This document shows, piece by piece, positions 51,635 through 60,690 of a stretch of 64,000 bases of DNA; positions within the stretch are counted from its first letter, which is position 1; each line of letters begins with the position of its first letter. The position numbers and the translations under genes were made by a program. The notes under the pieces are model-generated. The model saw only the letters and a program-made list of their open reading frames with translations, ran no database searches and had not been told where the DNA came from. This DNA comes from Streptomyces rubrogriseus (GTDB lineage Bacteria; Actinomycetota; Actinomycetes; Streptomycetales; Streptomycetaceae), in the NCBI RefSeq assembly GCF_027947575.1, contig NZ_CP116256.1:4278001-4342000 (forward strand), written 5' to 3'.

Positions 51635-53881
51635 GTGGGTGCTGTTGGAACGACGGCCAGACCAGGACCGGCGCGCTGGCTGCGGGCGTCAAGTGGCGGC
51701 AGGCGGGCCTTGACCCTGACCACTGTGGTTGCGGTGGTCTGGGCGCTGCTGTCCGCGCTGGTCCTGCCCGCCGGTGTTGCGGCGGCGGCTCCGTTGACCA
51801 GATCGCAGACGACGGTTTTCACCGAGGGCGAGCGAGAGGCCGGGGCCTCCGCCTCCTACGTGTGCTTCCGGGCCCCCGCGGTGGTCAAGGCCGCCGACGG
51901 TACTCTGCTCGCCTTCGCCGAGGGCCGGATTGGCAGCTGCTCTGACACAGCCTCCATCGACATCGTCGTGAAGCGCTACGTCAACGGCGCATGGAGTGCC
52001 CTGCAGGTGGTGGCCCGCCACAGCGCCGGGCACATCTACCACAATGTGACGCCGGTGGTCGACGCCGCCTCGGGTCGGGTCGTCGTGCTGTACACCGAGA
52101 ACTACGACCACATCCACCGCATCACCAGCGAGGACGACGGCCTGCACTGGACGGCCGCGGACGACATCTCCGCCGACGTCTGGTCAACTGCCTGGGGAGC
52201 CCTGTACGCCGGTCAGATGGCGACAGGTCCCGCGAGCGCCATCCAGCTCACCCACGGCCAGCACGCCGGCCGCCTGGTCGCCGGCATGACGGTACGCGTG
52301 GCACCGGGGGCCGCGCCGGCCAACCTGGGCGGAGCGCTTATCTACAGCGACGACGGCGGCCTCACCTGGAGGCTCGGCGCCTCCTCACTCGGCGCCGAAC
52401 CCGCCATCGGAGCACAGGAGCTGAGCCTGTTCGAACGCGGTGACGGCAGCCTCTTCGTGACGGCGCGCAATGAGGAAGGCGACTCCGGGACCAGGGACAG
52501 GGCGGTCTACGCGGTCTCCGGTGATCAGGGGCTCAGCTTCAAGTCCGACTTCGCACTCCTCCCGGACATGGACTTGCCCGGCACCGGCATACAGGCGTCG
52601 ACCCTCGCCCTGCGCGAGATGAACCGCGACGGCTATGACCGGGCCCTGTTCGCCGCCCCGGTCGGCCCGAACCGCGAGGATCTCACCATCCGCTCCTCCT
52701 TCGACGGGGGTCTCACCTGGCAGGATGCCGCCGACGGCGCCCTGGTGAAGGACGGGTACTCCGCCTACAGCTCCATGACCGCCCTGGGCGGCGGAACCTT
52801 CGGCATCCTCTACGAGGCCGGAACCACCAAGCAGTATCAGGACATCAGGTTCGCCACGTTCACCGAAGCCGACCTGGACCTCCCCGTCGGCGTCGGCTCC
52901 CTCACCCTGAACCAGAACACCGGCGCGCTGGCCACCACCAGCCCAGACCAGCTGCACCTGTTCGCACCCACACCCGCCGGTGACCTCGGCCACTGGTTCG
53001 AGGAGGCCGACGGCACGGTCAAGCGCGGCACCTGGGGCACGGGCATCGCGGGGAAGACGCTCGCCTTCAACGACGGCGCCCAACAACACGTCCTCGTGCG
53101 CGGGACCGACGGCAGCCTCATCCACCGGTTCTGGAGCACGACCGGCCTCTCCTCACAAACCTGGCTCGCCGCGGGCACAGTGGCCGGAGCACCCACCGGC
53201 TACGTCGCCTCCGGCCAACAGCACGCGTGGGTCCGCACGACCGACGGACGGCTCCTGCACACCTGGTGGGACGCCGGCACCGCCTCCCTGAAGCAGCAGA
53301 CCTGGGCCGCCGCGGGCACCCTCGCCGGTGACCCCGTCGCCGTGCGCTACGGCGAGCAGCAGCACGTCTGGGCCACCGGCACCGACGGCCGGCTCCACCA
53401 CTGGTGGTGGACGAAGGGCCCGGGCATCCGCCACGAACTCTGGCCGGGATCGGCCAGGGGCGCTGCCACGGCCCTCGTCCAAAAGGGCCAGCTGCACGTC
53501 TACGCCGCCGACCCGGAGAACCGGCTCACCCACTGGTGGTGGGACAGCACGGACCAGGTGGTCAAGAGTCAGGTCCTGAGCACCCCGACCGCGCTCGCCG
53601 GACCGCCCGTCTCATTCGTGCACGGGGGACAGCAGCATGTCTTCGCCCGCACCACGGGCAACACGCTCGCCCACTGGTGGTGGGACCCGGCCACAGGCAA
53701 CAACTACGCCGTGTGGCCCGGCCCGATCTCCTCGGACCCGGTGGCGCAAGTGGTCGGTGACACCCAGCACGTCTACGGTGCCGCGTCCGACGGAACACTC
53801 TCGCACTGGTGGTGGAACTCCGCCGAGGGCACCAAACGGGAATCCTGGGGCGGCAGTATCGCCACCACACCAGCCTGGTGA
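51635..53881 (+). CDS. Secreted sialidase-like protein (BNR/Asp-box) with seven-repeat lectin-like C-terminus
   Basis: 748 residues. Signal peptide: basic start, then LTLTTVVAVVWALLSALVLP, cleavage near AAAAPL. The N-terminal half is a six-bladed sialidase fold: the FRIP-like CFRAPAVV near residue 77, and Asp boxes SEDDGLHW, SDDGGLTW and SSFDGGLTW; the family Arg and Glu residues appear to be present. From about residue 436 seven repeats of the form QQHV(W/F/Y)...DGRLxHWWW follow, like a PLL/tachylectin-type beta-propeller lectin. The enzyme probably binds and trims host or microbial glycans outside the cell. A GH33 identity is likely but substrate is unproven. Confidence 0.85.
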   Translation: MGAVGTTARPGPARWLRASSGGRRALTLTTVVAVVWALLSALVLPAGVAAAAPLTRSQTTVFTEGEREAGASASYVCFRAPAVVKAADGTLLAFAEGRIGSCSDTASIDIVVKRYVNGAWSALQVVARHSAGHIYHNVTPVVDAASGRVVVLYTENYDHIHRITSEDDGLHWTAADDISADVWSTAWGALYAGQMATGPASAIQLTHGQHAGRLVAGMTVRVAPGAAPANLGGALIYSDDGGLTWRLGASSLGAEPAIGAQELSLFERGDGSLFVTARNEEGDSGTRDRAVYAVSGDQGLSFKSDFALLPDMDLPGTGIQASTLALREMNRDGYDRALFAAPVGPNREDLTIRSSFDGGLTWQDAADGALVKDGYSAYSSMTALGGGTFGILYEAGTTKQYQDIRFATFTEADLDLPVGVGSLTLNQNTGALATTSPDQLHLFAPTPAGDLGHWFEEADGTVKRGTWGTGIAGKTLAFNDGAQQHVLVRGTDGSLIHRFWSTTGLSSQTWLAAGTVAGAPTGYVASGQQHAWVRTTDGRLLHTWWDAGTASLKQQTWAAAGTLAGDPVAVRYGEQQHVWATGTDGRLHHWWWTKGPGIRHELWPGSARGAATALVQKGQLHVYAADPENRLTHWWWDSTDQVVKSQVLSTPTALAGPPVSFVHGGQQHVFARTTGNTLAHWWWDPATGNNYAVWPGPISSDPVAQVVGDTQHVYGAASDGTLSHWWWNSAEGTKRESWGGSIATTPAW

Positions 53882-53917
53882 CCGCCTGACCAGAGGAGGC
53901 AACCTCACCGCCACCTA

Positions 53918-53951
53918 CCCTGCGGGCGGCGCAAGAGCGCTGCCCGCAGGG
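53918..53951. terminator. Hairpin terminator after the sialidase gene
   Basis: 15-base stem (CCCTGCGGGCGGCGC with one G-U pair) and loop AAGA, 37 bases after the stop codon. Confidence 0.8.
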
Positions 53952-54156
53952 CACGCCCCTTTCAGCACTGCGGCCCGCGCCGTCCTCCGTACGCAACTCA
54001 GCCTGAGATGGCAAGTGCCGAACCGTCTGCCCTTGTCAACGCACCGGGGCGGTCAGGGCCCGCAGATCCGCCCGTGCAGGGGCCAGAAAACCCCTTTACG
54101 CGACTTGGGTTAACAACGCGCAAACCCGAAATCTGAAACAGAAGAACGTCGCGACA

Positions 54157-54663
54157 TTGCTCTGGAATCACGACGACCATGCACTTGGTCGTTCCCGCGG
54201 CGGCCTGAGTGCGAAGGTCCATCTCGCCAGTGACAGCCATGCGCGCCCCTTGGGCCTCCGCGTCACCGCGGGACAGGCGGCTGACGCCCCGGCCTTTGAG
54301 GCCGTCATGCCCGGTATCCGTGTTCCGCGAAGCAGGCCGGGAAGACCGAGAACCCGGCGGGACACCGTTCTGGCAGATCGCGCGTATTCGTCACGCGCGA
54401 TCTGGAAGCATCTCCGCCAACGCGGGATCCGCGCTGTCATTCCGCAGCCGTCCGACCAGGCCGGTCACCGTCGGCGCCGAGGTCGTTCGGGTGGCCAACC
54501 GCCCGCCTTCGGCATCGAGGCGTACAAGCAGCGCAACGCCGTTGAGCGCTGCATCGGCCGGTTCAAGCAGTGGCGAGGGCTGGCCATGCGAACGTACAAA
54601 CTCGCCATCGCCTACCAGGCGGCGCTCCACGTCGCCGCCCTCCTCATCCGGGCCCGGACGTAG
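54157..54663 (+). pseudogene. IS5-family transposase, 5'-truncated
   Basis: An open frame encodes the catalytic C-terminal two thirds: DHALGRSRGGLSAKVHLASD, GQAADAPAFEAVMPGIRVPR, VLADRAYSSRAIWKHLRQRG (second Asp), NAVERCIGRFKQWRGLAMRT (catalytic Glu) and the end LHVAALLIRART. The N-terminal DUF4096 part and first Asp are missing; upstream sequence is unrelated. No matching terminal repeats were seen. Confidence 0.8.
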
Positions 54664-54723
54664 AGGCGTCGGGCCACCTGTTTTGGAGGGGAACCTTCTC
54701 AGTCAGCGTGACAGCATGCGGCA

Positions 54724-55209
54724 ATGGTCTTGCGACACCCCGACGGCAACTACACGATCTCCGCGACGTACTCCGTACCCGATGACGCCTGGTACCTGGA
54801 GCTGGACCTCGTGGCCAAGCAAGAGACTCTCGTCACCGCGATCGTCCCTGACGAGGATCCGGCACGGGAACCCACCGTCTGCTTCACCCCACACGCAGGG
54901 CACGCTGACGTCCCGTACGAGGTCATACGTTGGTTCATGCACCATGTCGATGAAGAAATCCGTACCTCCCGTTCCTGGATGCGGCTGAGACCGGAGCTTG
55001 TCGAGATCATCTACCAACTCCGCAAGGAACACATGGGAGTCATCGACGATGACGACTTTCCCCAGATTCTGACGGACGTACGGACCACAGTCTCCGAGAA
55101 AGACCTCCCTGACGTTCTAAAGGCCGCCTTCGGGCGGAATCCTGACGGCACCACGATGGACCACCCACAAACGCCCCAGCCTTTAGACGGTCAAGGAGAC
55201 AGGGCCTAG
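54724..55209 (+). CDS. Hypothetical protein (161 residues)
   Basis: ATG 54724 gives a coherent soluble protein: MVLRHPDGNYTISATYSVPD, then WYLELDLVAKQETLVTAIVP, VPYEVIRWFMHHVDEEI and acidic IDDDDFPQILTDVR. It appears to have a beta-rich first half and helical second half. I do not recognise the family. It stands alone, 60 bases after an IS relic, and is convergent with the next gene. Confidence 0.65.
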   Translation: MVLRHPDGNYTISATYSVPDDAWYLELDLVAKQETLVTAIVPDEDPAREPTVCFTPHAGHADVPYEVIRWFMHHVDEEIRTSRSWMRLRPELVEIIYQLRKEHMGVIDDDDFPQILTDVRTTVSEKDLPDVLKAAFGRNPDGTTMDHPQTPQPLDGQGDRA

Positions 55210-55362
55210 CCCTGTCTGGAGACGAAGTGATGTCTACACCGGCAACCACTACGAGTCGCACGGACAAGAACCTTGACGCCGCCCTGGCGACCGTGCAGAC
55301 AGAGATCGGCCGCACCGACGGCAAGGCAAGTGGTGCTGTCAAGGGCTGGAGGTCTTGGTGCG

Positions 55363-56304
55363 TCAGCCACGTTGGTATCTGGCTGCCATCGTGTGGAATA
55401 CCTTCTTCGCTTCCCAGCGCTTCTCATCGAGCATCCTGACGACGCCGTAGGAGCCAAGGTCTCGCTCCCCGTGCCTGCTGTAACCGGCGAAGGTGAACCA
55501 GAGCGCGGTGTCCACGCCTTCGTCCTCGAAGATGTCCAGCAATTCGGTGAGGTAGCGCGCCTGCTCGTCTTCGTCCGGGACCGCGCCGTGCGGCACCTGC
55601 CAGGCCATGCCGCCACGTTCTCCCGCGCCCTGGTACGCACAGGTTCCGTACTCGGTCACCGCGACGGGCTTGCCGTGGGCGAGGTGCCCACGCAGCTCGG
55701 CACGGAAGCTGTCGGCGTTGTAGGCGGCCCGGTAGGCATCGATGCCGACGAGGTCGAACGCACCCCAGTCGACGAACTCCCAGGGAGCCGAGGCGTAGGT
55801 GATCTGCCCGCCGAAGTGCCTACGGACGGTCGCGGCGATCTGGGAGAGGAAGTCGTTGAGGCGTTCTTGCACCGGCCCGAGGGAGGACCACCACTCCATG
55901 TCTGCGGCAGCCATGGCCCGCATACGGTCGCCGTAGGTGTCGCCAGGGAGGAAACCGCCGCAGAACGCGCTGATCTCGCAGCCGGCGACGAACACCACAT
56001 CGGCGCCAGCCTCCCGTACGGCTTCGGCCCGAGCGGCGCAGTCGGCGAAGAACGGGAGCAACTGGTCGCGGGGGAGGTCCACGGGAAAGGGGGAGAACCA
56101 GGCCTCAAGGCCGACGTCTGCAGCGTGTCTTGCGGCGATGCTCAATCGTTCAGGCTCTCGTCCCGAGATACGAACGGCATCACAGTGGAGATCTCTGGAG
56201 ATCACCGCCATGTCGTGCCGGACCGTCTCAGGGGTGAAGCTCTTGCGGGAGAGTTCTTCTCCTGGGAGGAACCCTGTGTCGTAGTTGATGCCCCGTGCGC
56301 GCAC
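55363..56304 (-). CDS. TIM-barrel glycoside hydrolase-like protein
   Basis: 313 residues, no signal peptide. The start RARGINYDTGFLPGEELSRK is typical of an actinobacterial group often labelled abortive infection protein, although the fold looks like a glycosidase barrel. Likely active-site segments are VFVAGCEISAFCGGF and VAVTEYGTCAYQGAG, each with a Glu at a strand end as in GH-A clan enzymes. LWFTFAGYSRHGERDLGSYG follows. The substrate is unknown, and a phage-defence role is not supported by sequence alone. Confidence 0.65.
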   Translation of the reverse strand: MRARGINYDTGFLPGEELSRKSFTPETVRHDMAVISRDLHCDAVRISGREPERLSIAARHAADVGLEAWFSPFPVDLPRDQLLPFFADCAARAEAVREAGADVVFVAGCEISAFCGGFLPGDTYGDRMRAMAAADMEWWSSLGPVQERLNDFLSQIAATVRRHFGGQITYASAPWEFVDWGAFDLVGIDAYRAAYNADSFRAELRGHLAHGKPVAVTEYGTCAYQGAGERGGMAWQVPHGAVPDEDEQARYLTELLDIFEDEGVDTALWFTFAGYSRHGERDLGSYGVVRMLDEKRWEAKKVFHTMAARYQRG

Positions 56305-56401
56305 GTCCGTGTCCCTTCACTGCCGATGCCGGGTTCGAGCAAGTCAAAGCCGGACTCGGGGTTCTTGGCCAGAGGGCGGCTGCCAAAGGCTCCTTGGCCA
56401 A

Positions 56402-56467
56402 CTGTTCTTCGAGTTCGTCCAGCTCCGCACGCCGCGCGGTGATCCGTGCCAGTAGTTCGGGATCCAT
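56402..56467 (-). pseudogene. Fragment MDPELL-type N-terminus, copy B
   Basis: ATG 56467 reads MDPELLARITARRAELDELE, EQLAKE, then loses similarity. It matches the fragment at 42222-42285 on the other strand. Confidence 0.5.
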
Positions 56468-56697
56468 ACACCAGATCGTAGAAGGCGCCTCTGCCCCAGA
56501 GAGCAGGAACCGGCAAGTCGCCCCCGACGGACGATCTCTCCTCAGACAGCCGCCCACGATCAGCGTGAGCGCCCCGAGAACGGGCCACACCAGCCGTTTG
56601 GTCTGCGGCTTCAAGTTGGCGGAGGCTCAGTGCAGTCCACCACTTTCGACCCCGAGAGCGATGGATACCCGGTGGTCGCCAGCCGCGACTGAGGGGT

Positions 56698-57527
56698 GTT
56701 GCAGAAGGCCGTGATCAGGCAGGTCGAAGTGGGTGTCCGGGGCTGTGTGGTCATGCGGCGCGGGCGAGGTTGTGCATGCGGGCGGCGGTTTGGACGGTGT
56801 AGCGAAGGTCGTCGCTGCGACTGCCGACAGTCCCGGAGGATCTTGTAGTTCTTCATCCAGGAGAAAGTGTGCTCGACACGGGCGCGGACCTTGCGATGCT
56901 GCGCGTTGTCCTTCTCCTCACCCTTCAACAACGGGCGACCGGGGCGTTCGCGGTGCGGACGATCAGACCGGTGTTGCTGTGAGCGCCGTAACCGAGAACC
57001 GTCGCACCTTCGCAGTGCGCGGCCAGACCGGAGTCCCGGCAGGCTTTCGGGTCTGCAGTGTTGCCGCGCACCGGACGTGCCGCGGTCACCACCCGGCGGG
57101 TCTCCGCGTTTACGACGACCTGCACTATCGCCGAGAAACGGTAGTTCCGCGACGACGCGCCGACTGTGCGGTCGCGGACCGGGAGTAGGGTGCCGTCGAC
57201 GATCCACAGACGCTCAGCGGCGTCGTGGGCGGTGTAGGTCGGCTCGTGCGCGAGCAGCGAACCGAGCCGCTGGATCACCCGGCACACGGTCGCCGACGAG
57301 ACGCCGAACAGCGGGGCGGGCTGCCGCGTCATGAGGTCTGTGTGGCAGTACACGGCCACCAGCAGCACCCGCCCGGCCAGCGCCGCCATGGCCGATCCCA
57401 CCCGCAACCTCGCCACCACGTTCCCGGACAGCCTTCAGTAACCGGCTGAACTGGTCCACCTGCAGTCCGGTGGACGTCTCCACCCACACCCGCTCGGCCC
57501 TCAACACTCCACGCATGCAACGGGGAT
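56698..57527 (-). mobile_element. Decayed IS element with HARBI1/DDE_4-type transposase
   Basis: The left end starts GGGTGTTGCAGAAGGCCG, the same as the relic at 6949. On the minus strand the transposase opens at ATG 57516 (MRGVLRAERVWVETSTGLQV), then in another frame VARLRVGSAMAALAGRVLLV, GVSSATVCRVIQRLGSLLAH, LWIVDGTLLPVRDR (first Asp), ending at a stop near 56925. In a third frame follow RARVEHTFSWMKNYKILRDC (catalytic Glu) and scraps to 56760. At least two frameshifts make it inactive. Confidence 0.75.
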
Positions 57528-57653
57528 GCCCATGGTGCGGCCTTGTGCTTCACCCTTTAGCTCCTCTTCGAACCGGTCGGACGATGACGGCGGTCATCCG
57601 GACGCCAGGGTGAGCGCCGCCATCGTGGGACCTGCGGGGCTACGGTTGCGCGC

Positions 57654-58493
57654 ATGACCATTCTGATCGTTGGCGGGTCGGGCTTCCTGGGGGCCGAGCT
57701 GGTCCGGCAGGCGCGAGTGGCGGGGCACACGACAGAGGCCACGTACGCGACCAGGCCGGGCGCGGCGTCCCCGAGCGCATGGCACCGCCTCGATCTGCGC
57801 GACGCGGGAAATGTGGATGCCGTTATGACGGAGGTGAACCCGCGCGTCGTCATCAACGCTTCCAGCGGCAGGGCCGACTGGGCGGTCACGGCAGAAGGCC
57901 CGCTCCAGCTCGCGATGGTCGCGGCGAAACGCGGAATCCGCCTGGTCCACATGTCCACCGACGCAGTGTTTTCCGGCCACGGCCGTGTCCACTACGACGA
58001 GTCCTGTCACCCGGACCCCATCACCCCGTACGGCGCAGCCAAGGCCGCAGCGGAGACCGGGGTCCTCGCGGTCCACCCGCAGGCGGCCGTCGTCCGCACA
58101 TCACTGATCATCGGCCATGGTCGTTCTGAACACGAGCGTCTGGTCCACCGACTTGCCGCCGGCACGTCCGACGGACTCCTGTTCACCGATGACATCCGGT
58201 GCCCAGTCCACGTCTCGGACCTGGCCGGTGCCCTGCTGGAACTGGCGCTGAGCGGAGCTGCGGGAATCCATCACGCTGCGGGAGCGGACGCCTTGAGCCG
58301 CCACGAACTCGGCGTCCTGATCGCGCGGCGCGATGGTCTGGACCCCTCCTGTCTTGCCTCGGGACTGCGAGCCGAGAGCGGGGTTCCTGGAGCCATCGAC
58401 GTGCGCCTCGACAGTCAGGCGATCCGGCGGACCTTGCGCACCCCCCTGCGAGGAGCCCGGGAATTCCTTCGTCCTCATGAGGGCGGGGCGTAG
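57654..58493 (+). CDS. RmlD-like NAD(P)-dependent sugar nucleotide reductase/epimerase
   Basis: 279 residues. The Rossmann motif is MTILIVGGSGFLGAELVRQA. Other landmarks are RLDLRDAGNVDAVMTEVNPR, HMSTDAVFSG (Ser/Thr of the active site), YGAAKAAAE (YxxxK) and VVRTSLIIGHG. The order fits the dTDP-4-dehydrorhamnose reductase group of extended SDRs, but without neighbouring sugar genes the substrate cannot be told. It is not in an operon. Confidence 0.85.
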   Translation: MTILIVGGSGFLGAELVRQARVAGHTTEATYATRPGAASPSAWHRLDLRDAGNVDAVMTEVNPRVVINASSGRADWAVTAEGPLQLAMVAAKRGIRLVHMSTDAVFSGHGRVHYDESCHPDPITPYGAAKAAAETGVLAVHPQAAVVRTSLIIGHGRSEHERLVHRLAAGTSDGLLFTDDIRCPVHVSDLAGALLELALSGAAGIHHAAGADALSRHELGVLIARRDGLDPSCLASGLRAESGVPGAIDVRLDSQAIRRTLRTPLRGAREFLRPHEGGA

Positions 58494-58705
58494 ATGGGTC
58501 GAGAGGTGTAACGGCGCGGGACACCCCCGCTCAGCGGTGCCACTTCGCGACGAGCTGAGCGCCGGTAGGCCCGGTCGCGACCGCTCACAGCGGCACAGTA
58601 CGTTGACCAGCGGGGAGACCGAGGAGTGGGGACACGGACGTACCGAACGTCATCGGCGATTGGCAGGAGAATCAGGCCGACGAGCTTGCCGGCCTGCGAG
58701 TACGC

Positions 58706-59170
58706 GTGCATCACCTCAAGGAGGCCACGGCACCGCGCGGCCGCGCCGACGATGCCAAAGGCCTGACCTACGTCAGCTTTCAGGTCACCTTCGAGAACCG
58801 CGGCAGCGAGTACTACAGCATCGACCCCGATGAGTGCCCGGAGTACTTCGAAGTCCGGGCAGGGCGTGACGGGCACCAGGCCTTCGTCGACGTCTACGGC
58901 TCCAGCCGCACCAAGAAGAACAACCTCTCCCCACAGCACCGCGTGACAGCGGTGGTCTACGCTGCGGCAACTCCAGCGATGCTCAAGCAGCTCGACATTC
59001 AGATCGCCCTCGAGATCGATGAGGACGCCGTCTTCGGATACCACTGGGTCGGGGGCCTTGGAGTGCACGAGGGCTCCACGCGCCCGGCCTCTCGCGCCCT
59101 GACTGCGAAACCGAGTGTTGTCAACGAAGTCGAGCAGTTCCTCAGGGGCGCTGCCTCCGATGAGCCCTGA
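58706..59170 (+). CDS. Hypothetical beta-sandwich protein, start codon uncertain
   Basis: GTG 58706 is the only start in frame, giving 154 residues. Protein-like text continues upstream to about 58628 (DVPNVIGDWQENQADELAGL, then RVRV) without ATG, GTG or TTG, so the true start may have been lost or shifted. The rest (YVSFQVTFENRGSEYYSIDP, TKKNNLSPQHRVTAVVYAAA, AVFGYHWVGGLG) resembles DUF4352-type Ig-like domains. No signal peptide or lipobox is visible. Function unknown. Confidence 0.55.
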   Translation: MHHLKEATAPRGRADDAKGLTYVSFQVTFENRGSEYYSIDPDECPEYFEVRAGRDGHQAFVDVYGSSRTKKNNLSPQHRVTAVVYAAATPAMLKQLDIQIALEIDEDAVFGYHWVGGLGVHEGSTRPASRALTAKPSVVNEVEQFLRGAASDEP

Positions 59171-59332
59171 CGGCGGCCACCGGCCACCGGGCTCGAGTCA
59201 TAGCCGTACAAGGAGCGCCCGGGGGCGCAGCCGGAATCCTGCGAGGAGGCTGCCGCAGGCACGCCCCTGTTTGACCCCGCTGCGAGGAACGGCCAGGTCA
59301 CCACCATGCTGGCGGAGCAGGCGCGGCGTTGT

Positions 59333-59644
59333 TCAGTCGAGCATGCGCAGTGCAGTGTCTGGTCGGCAGTGTGGACATGATCTGATGCCGTCCGCGAGTG
59401 TGGCGGGCTTGCGCCTGCTTGACGCCCTTGCTGCGATTGCCTGCGTCCCGGCAGTCGCCGGTGTGGCTGTAGGCGGGTGGGCTGTGCGCGTTTGGCCGTG
59501 TTCCAGGAGCCAGTCGGGCGGGGCTGGCCTGTCCTTGATGCCGCGTCGGCGTTCTGCTTCGCGGCGTTCCTCGTGGGCGATCCAGCGGCGGGTGCGGTCC
59601 AGGTCACGCAGCAATCCAGGGTGGGTGAACGGAGGCGACGGCAT
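59333..59644 (-). CDS. DUF6233 domain-containing protein
   Basis: 103 residues. It has the helical start (LLRDLDRTRRWIAHEERREA), PPDWLLEHG, and the family's C-terminal CRPD motif (RSCPHCRPDTALRMLD). Typical DUF6233 proteins are a little longer at the N-terminus or in the middle, so this may be a shortened copy. Its ATG overlaps the ATG of a divergent plus-strand frame at 59643, so one of the two starts is probably not the original one. Confidence 0.65.
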   Translation of the reverse strand: MPSPPFTHPGLLRDLDRTRRWIAHEERREAERRRGIKDRPAPPDWLLEHGQTRTAHPPTATPATAGTQAIAARASSRRKPATLADGIRSCPHCRPDTALRMLD

Positions 59645-60025
59645 GGAGCTCGCCGACCTGCTCACCCGGTACGGTATCGATCCTGGTGGCCTGGTGGCCT
59701 GGTGGCCTGGTGGCGGCTGCGGCGCCGCTCGCGCGGTGGGAGACGCTGGCCCGTGTGCAGGCGACGCCGCCCCGGGCGTGTGTGGTGTGTGGTGATCAGG
59801 CGGCTACCGTCCGAGCCGTGTCCTTCCCCCTACCAGCGAGCCGGACACCTCGGCACGCACGTGCCCCGGCGACCGGATCGGCCCGTGCTCCACGTGCCGC
59901 CGGCCGACGCGTACATACGGCTCCGGAGCCCGCTCCCCGTTGTGTGAGTACTGCGACTCCAAGGCAGTTCTGCGCTGGGGGGGAGGCTGTGCGCCGCCTG
60001 ACGCGCGCTGGCGTAAACAGGCTTG
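59643..60025 (+). pseudogene. Zinc-ribbon-like hypothetical gene broken by an 8-bp repeat expansion
   Basis: ATG 59643 reads MELADLLTRYGIDPGGLVA, then nonsense-like text. With two copies of the CCTGGTGG unit instead of four the frame would continue AAAPLARWETLARVQATPPR and ACVVCGDQAATVRAV. A second frame change near 59830 leads to CPGDRIGPCSTCRRPT, then SPLCEYCDSKAVLRWG and a stop at 60025. The CxxC pairs suggest zinc binding. Function unknown. Confidence 0.5.
59682..59713 (+). repeat. Octanucleotide tandem repeat CCTGGTGG, four copies
   Basis: Four perfect copies of CCTGGTGG inside the 59643 reading frame. Because 8 is not a multiple of 3, each gain or loss shifts the frame; two or five copies would restore the downstream reading. 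Confidence 0.9.
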
Positions 60026-60068
60026 AGCCCAGACACAAGACAGCCGAACCGGCCGATCCGGCGGATAT

Positions 60069-60338
60069 ATGCGGCCATCCTTGTACGGCGCAGACGTCTC
60101 GGCTGAGCATGCTGGCTACAACCTTGACCAGGGGCGTTCACTGAGCTGGTGGGGGTGCGTGCTGACCATCAATGCCGCCGTGCTGCTCGCGGTCATCATC
60201 ATGGTCTGGCTACGCCGACGGACCCGCGCTTGCAGCCGCAACGACAAGAGGCTGACCGTGCTGATCGTTCTGGTTTTCGGCATCCTCGTGGCGCCGACCG
60301 CGTTCGGACAGGACGTGCTCGACGTCGTGGGGCAGTAG
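60069..60338 (+). CDS. Small hypothetical membrane protein (two helices)
   Basis: 89 residues with two hydrophobic segments: SWWGCVLTINAAVLLAVIIM and LTVLIVLVFGILVAPTAFGQ, separated by a basic loop (RRRTRACSRNDKR). The protein-like character is good from about residue 20 on, but the start at ATG 60069 is uncertain. I do not recognise the family. Confidence 0.5.
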   Translation: MRPSLYGADVSAEHAGYNLDQGRSLSWWGCVLTINAAVLLAVIIMVWLRRRTRACSRNDKRLTVLIVLVFGILVAPTAFGQDVLDVVGQ

Positions 60339-60421
60339 GCCTCCGGCATCAACGACGCCGGCCGCTGACCGCCCCACATGCGCTGCTCGCGCTTCCGGGC
60401 CGGCAGGAGCACCATGGAGGC

Positions 60422-60646
60422 GTGAGCTGCGCGCCCATCGTCGTGCACCGGCCCTCGGTCTCCGGGGGCCGTCGGGTCAGCGTGCACCGCCACGGCCGGG
60501 ACGAGATACTCGGCACCGCCTACAGCGATCACGACCTGGTGGTGTTCCTCGAAGGCGCCGGCATCGACGATGCCGAGGCCGTGCTGGACAACCGGCGGTG
60601 GGTGGAGTGGCGCGGCGGCCCGGCTCACGAATTCCGCGCCGCCTGA
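60422..60646 (+). CDS. Small hypothetical protein (74 residues)
   Basis: GTG 60422 with GGAG about ten bases upstream. Reads IVVHRPSVSGGRRVSVHRHG, RDEILGTAYSDHDLVVFLEG, AGIDDAEAVLDNRRWVEWRG, a small alpha/beta unit seen in uncharacterised Streptomyces proteins. Function unknown. Confidence 0.55.
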   Translation: MSCAPIVVHRPSVSGGRRVSVHRHGRDEILGTAYSDHDLVVFLEGAGIDDAEAVLDNRRWVEWRGGPAHEFRAA

Positions 60647-60690
60647 CCCACAGGCGCACACAAAGCGAGCGGGCGTGGAAAGCATCAGGC

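Noticed and set aside
55363..56304. Phage-defence (abortive infection) role for the GH-like protein
   Set aside because: Homologues often carry that label, but the visible residues fit a glycosidase-type barrel, and no defence partner genes are nearby.
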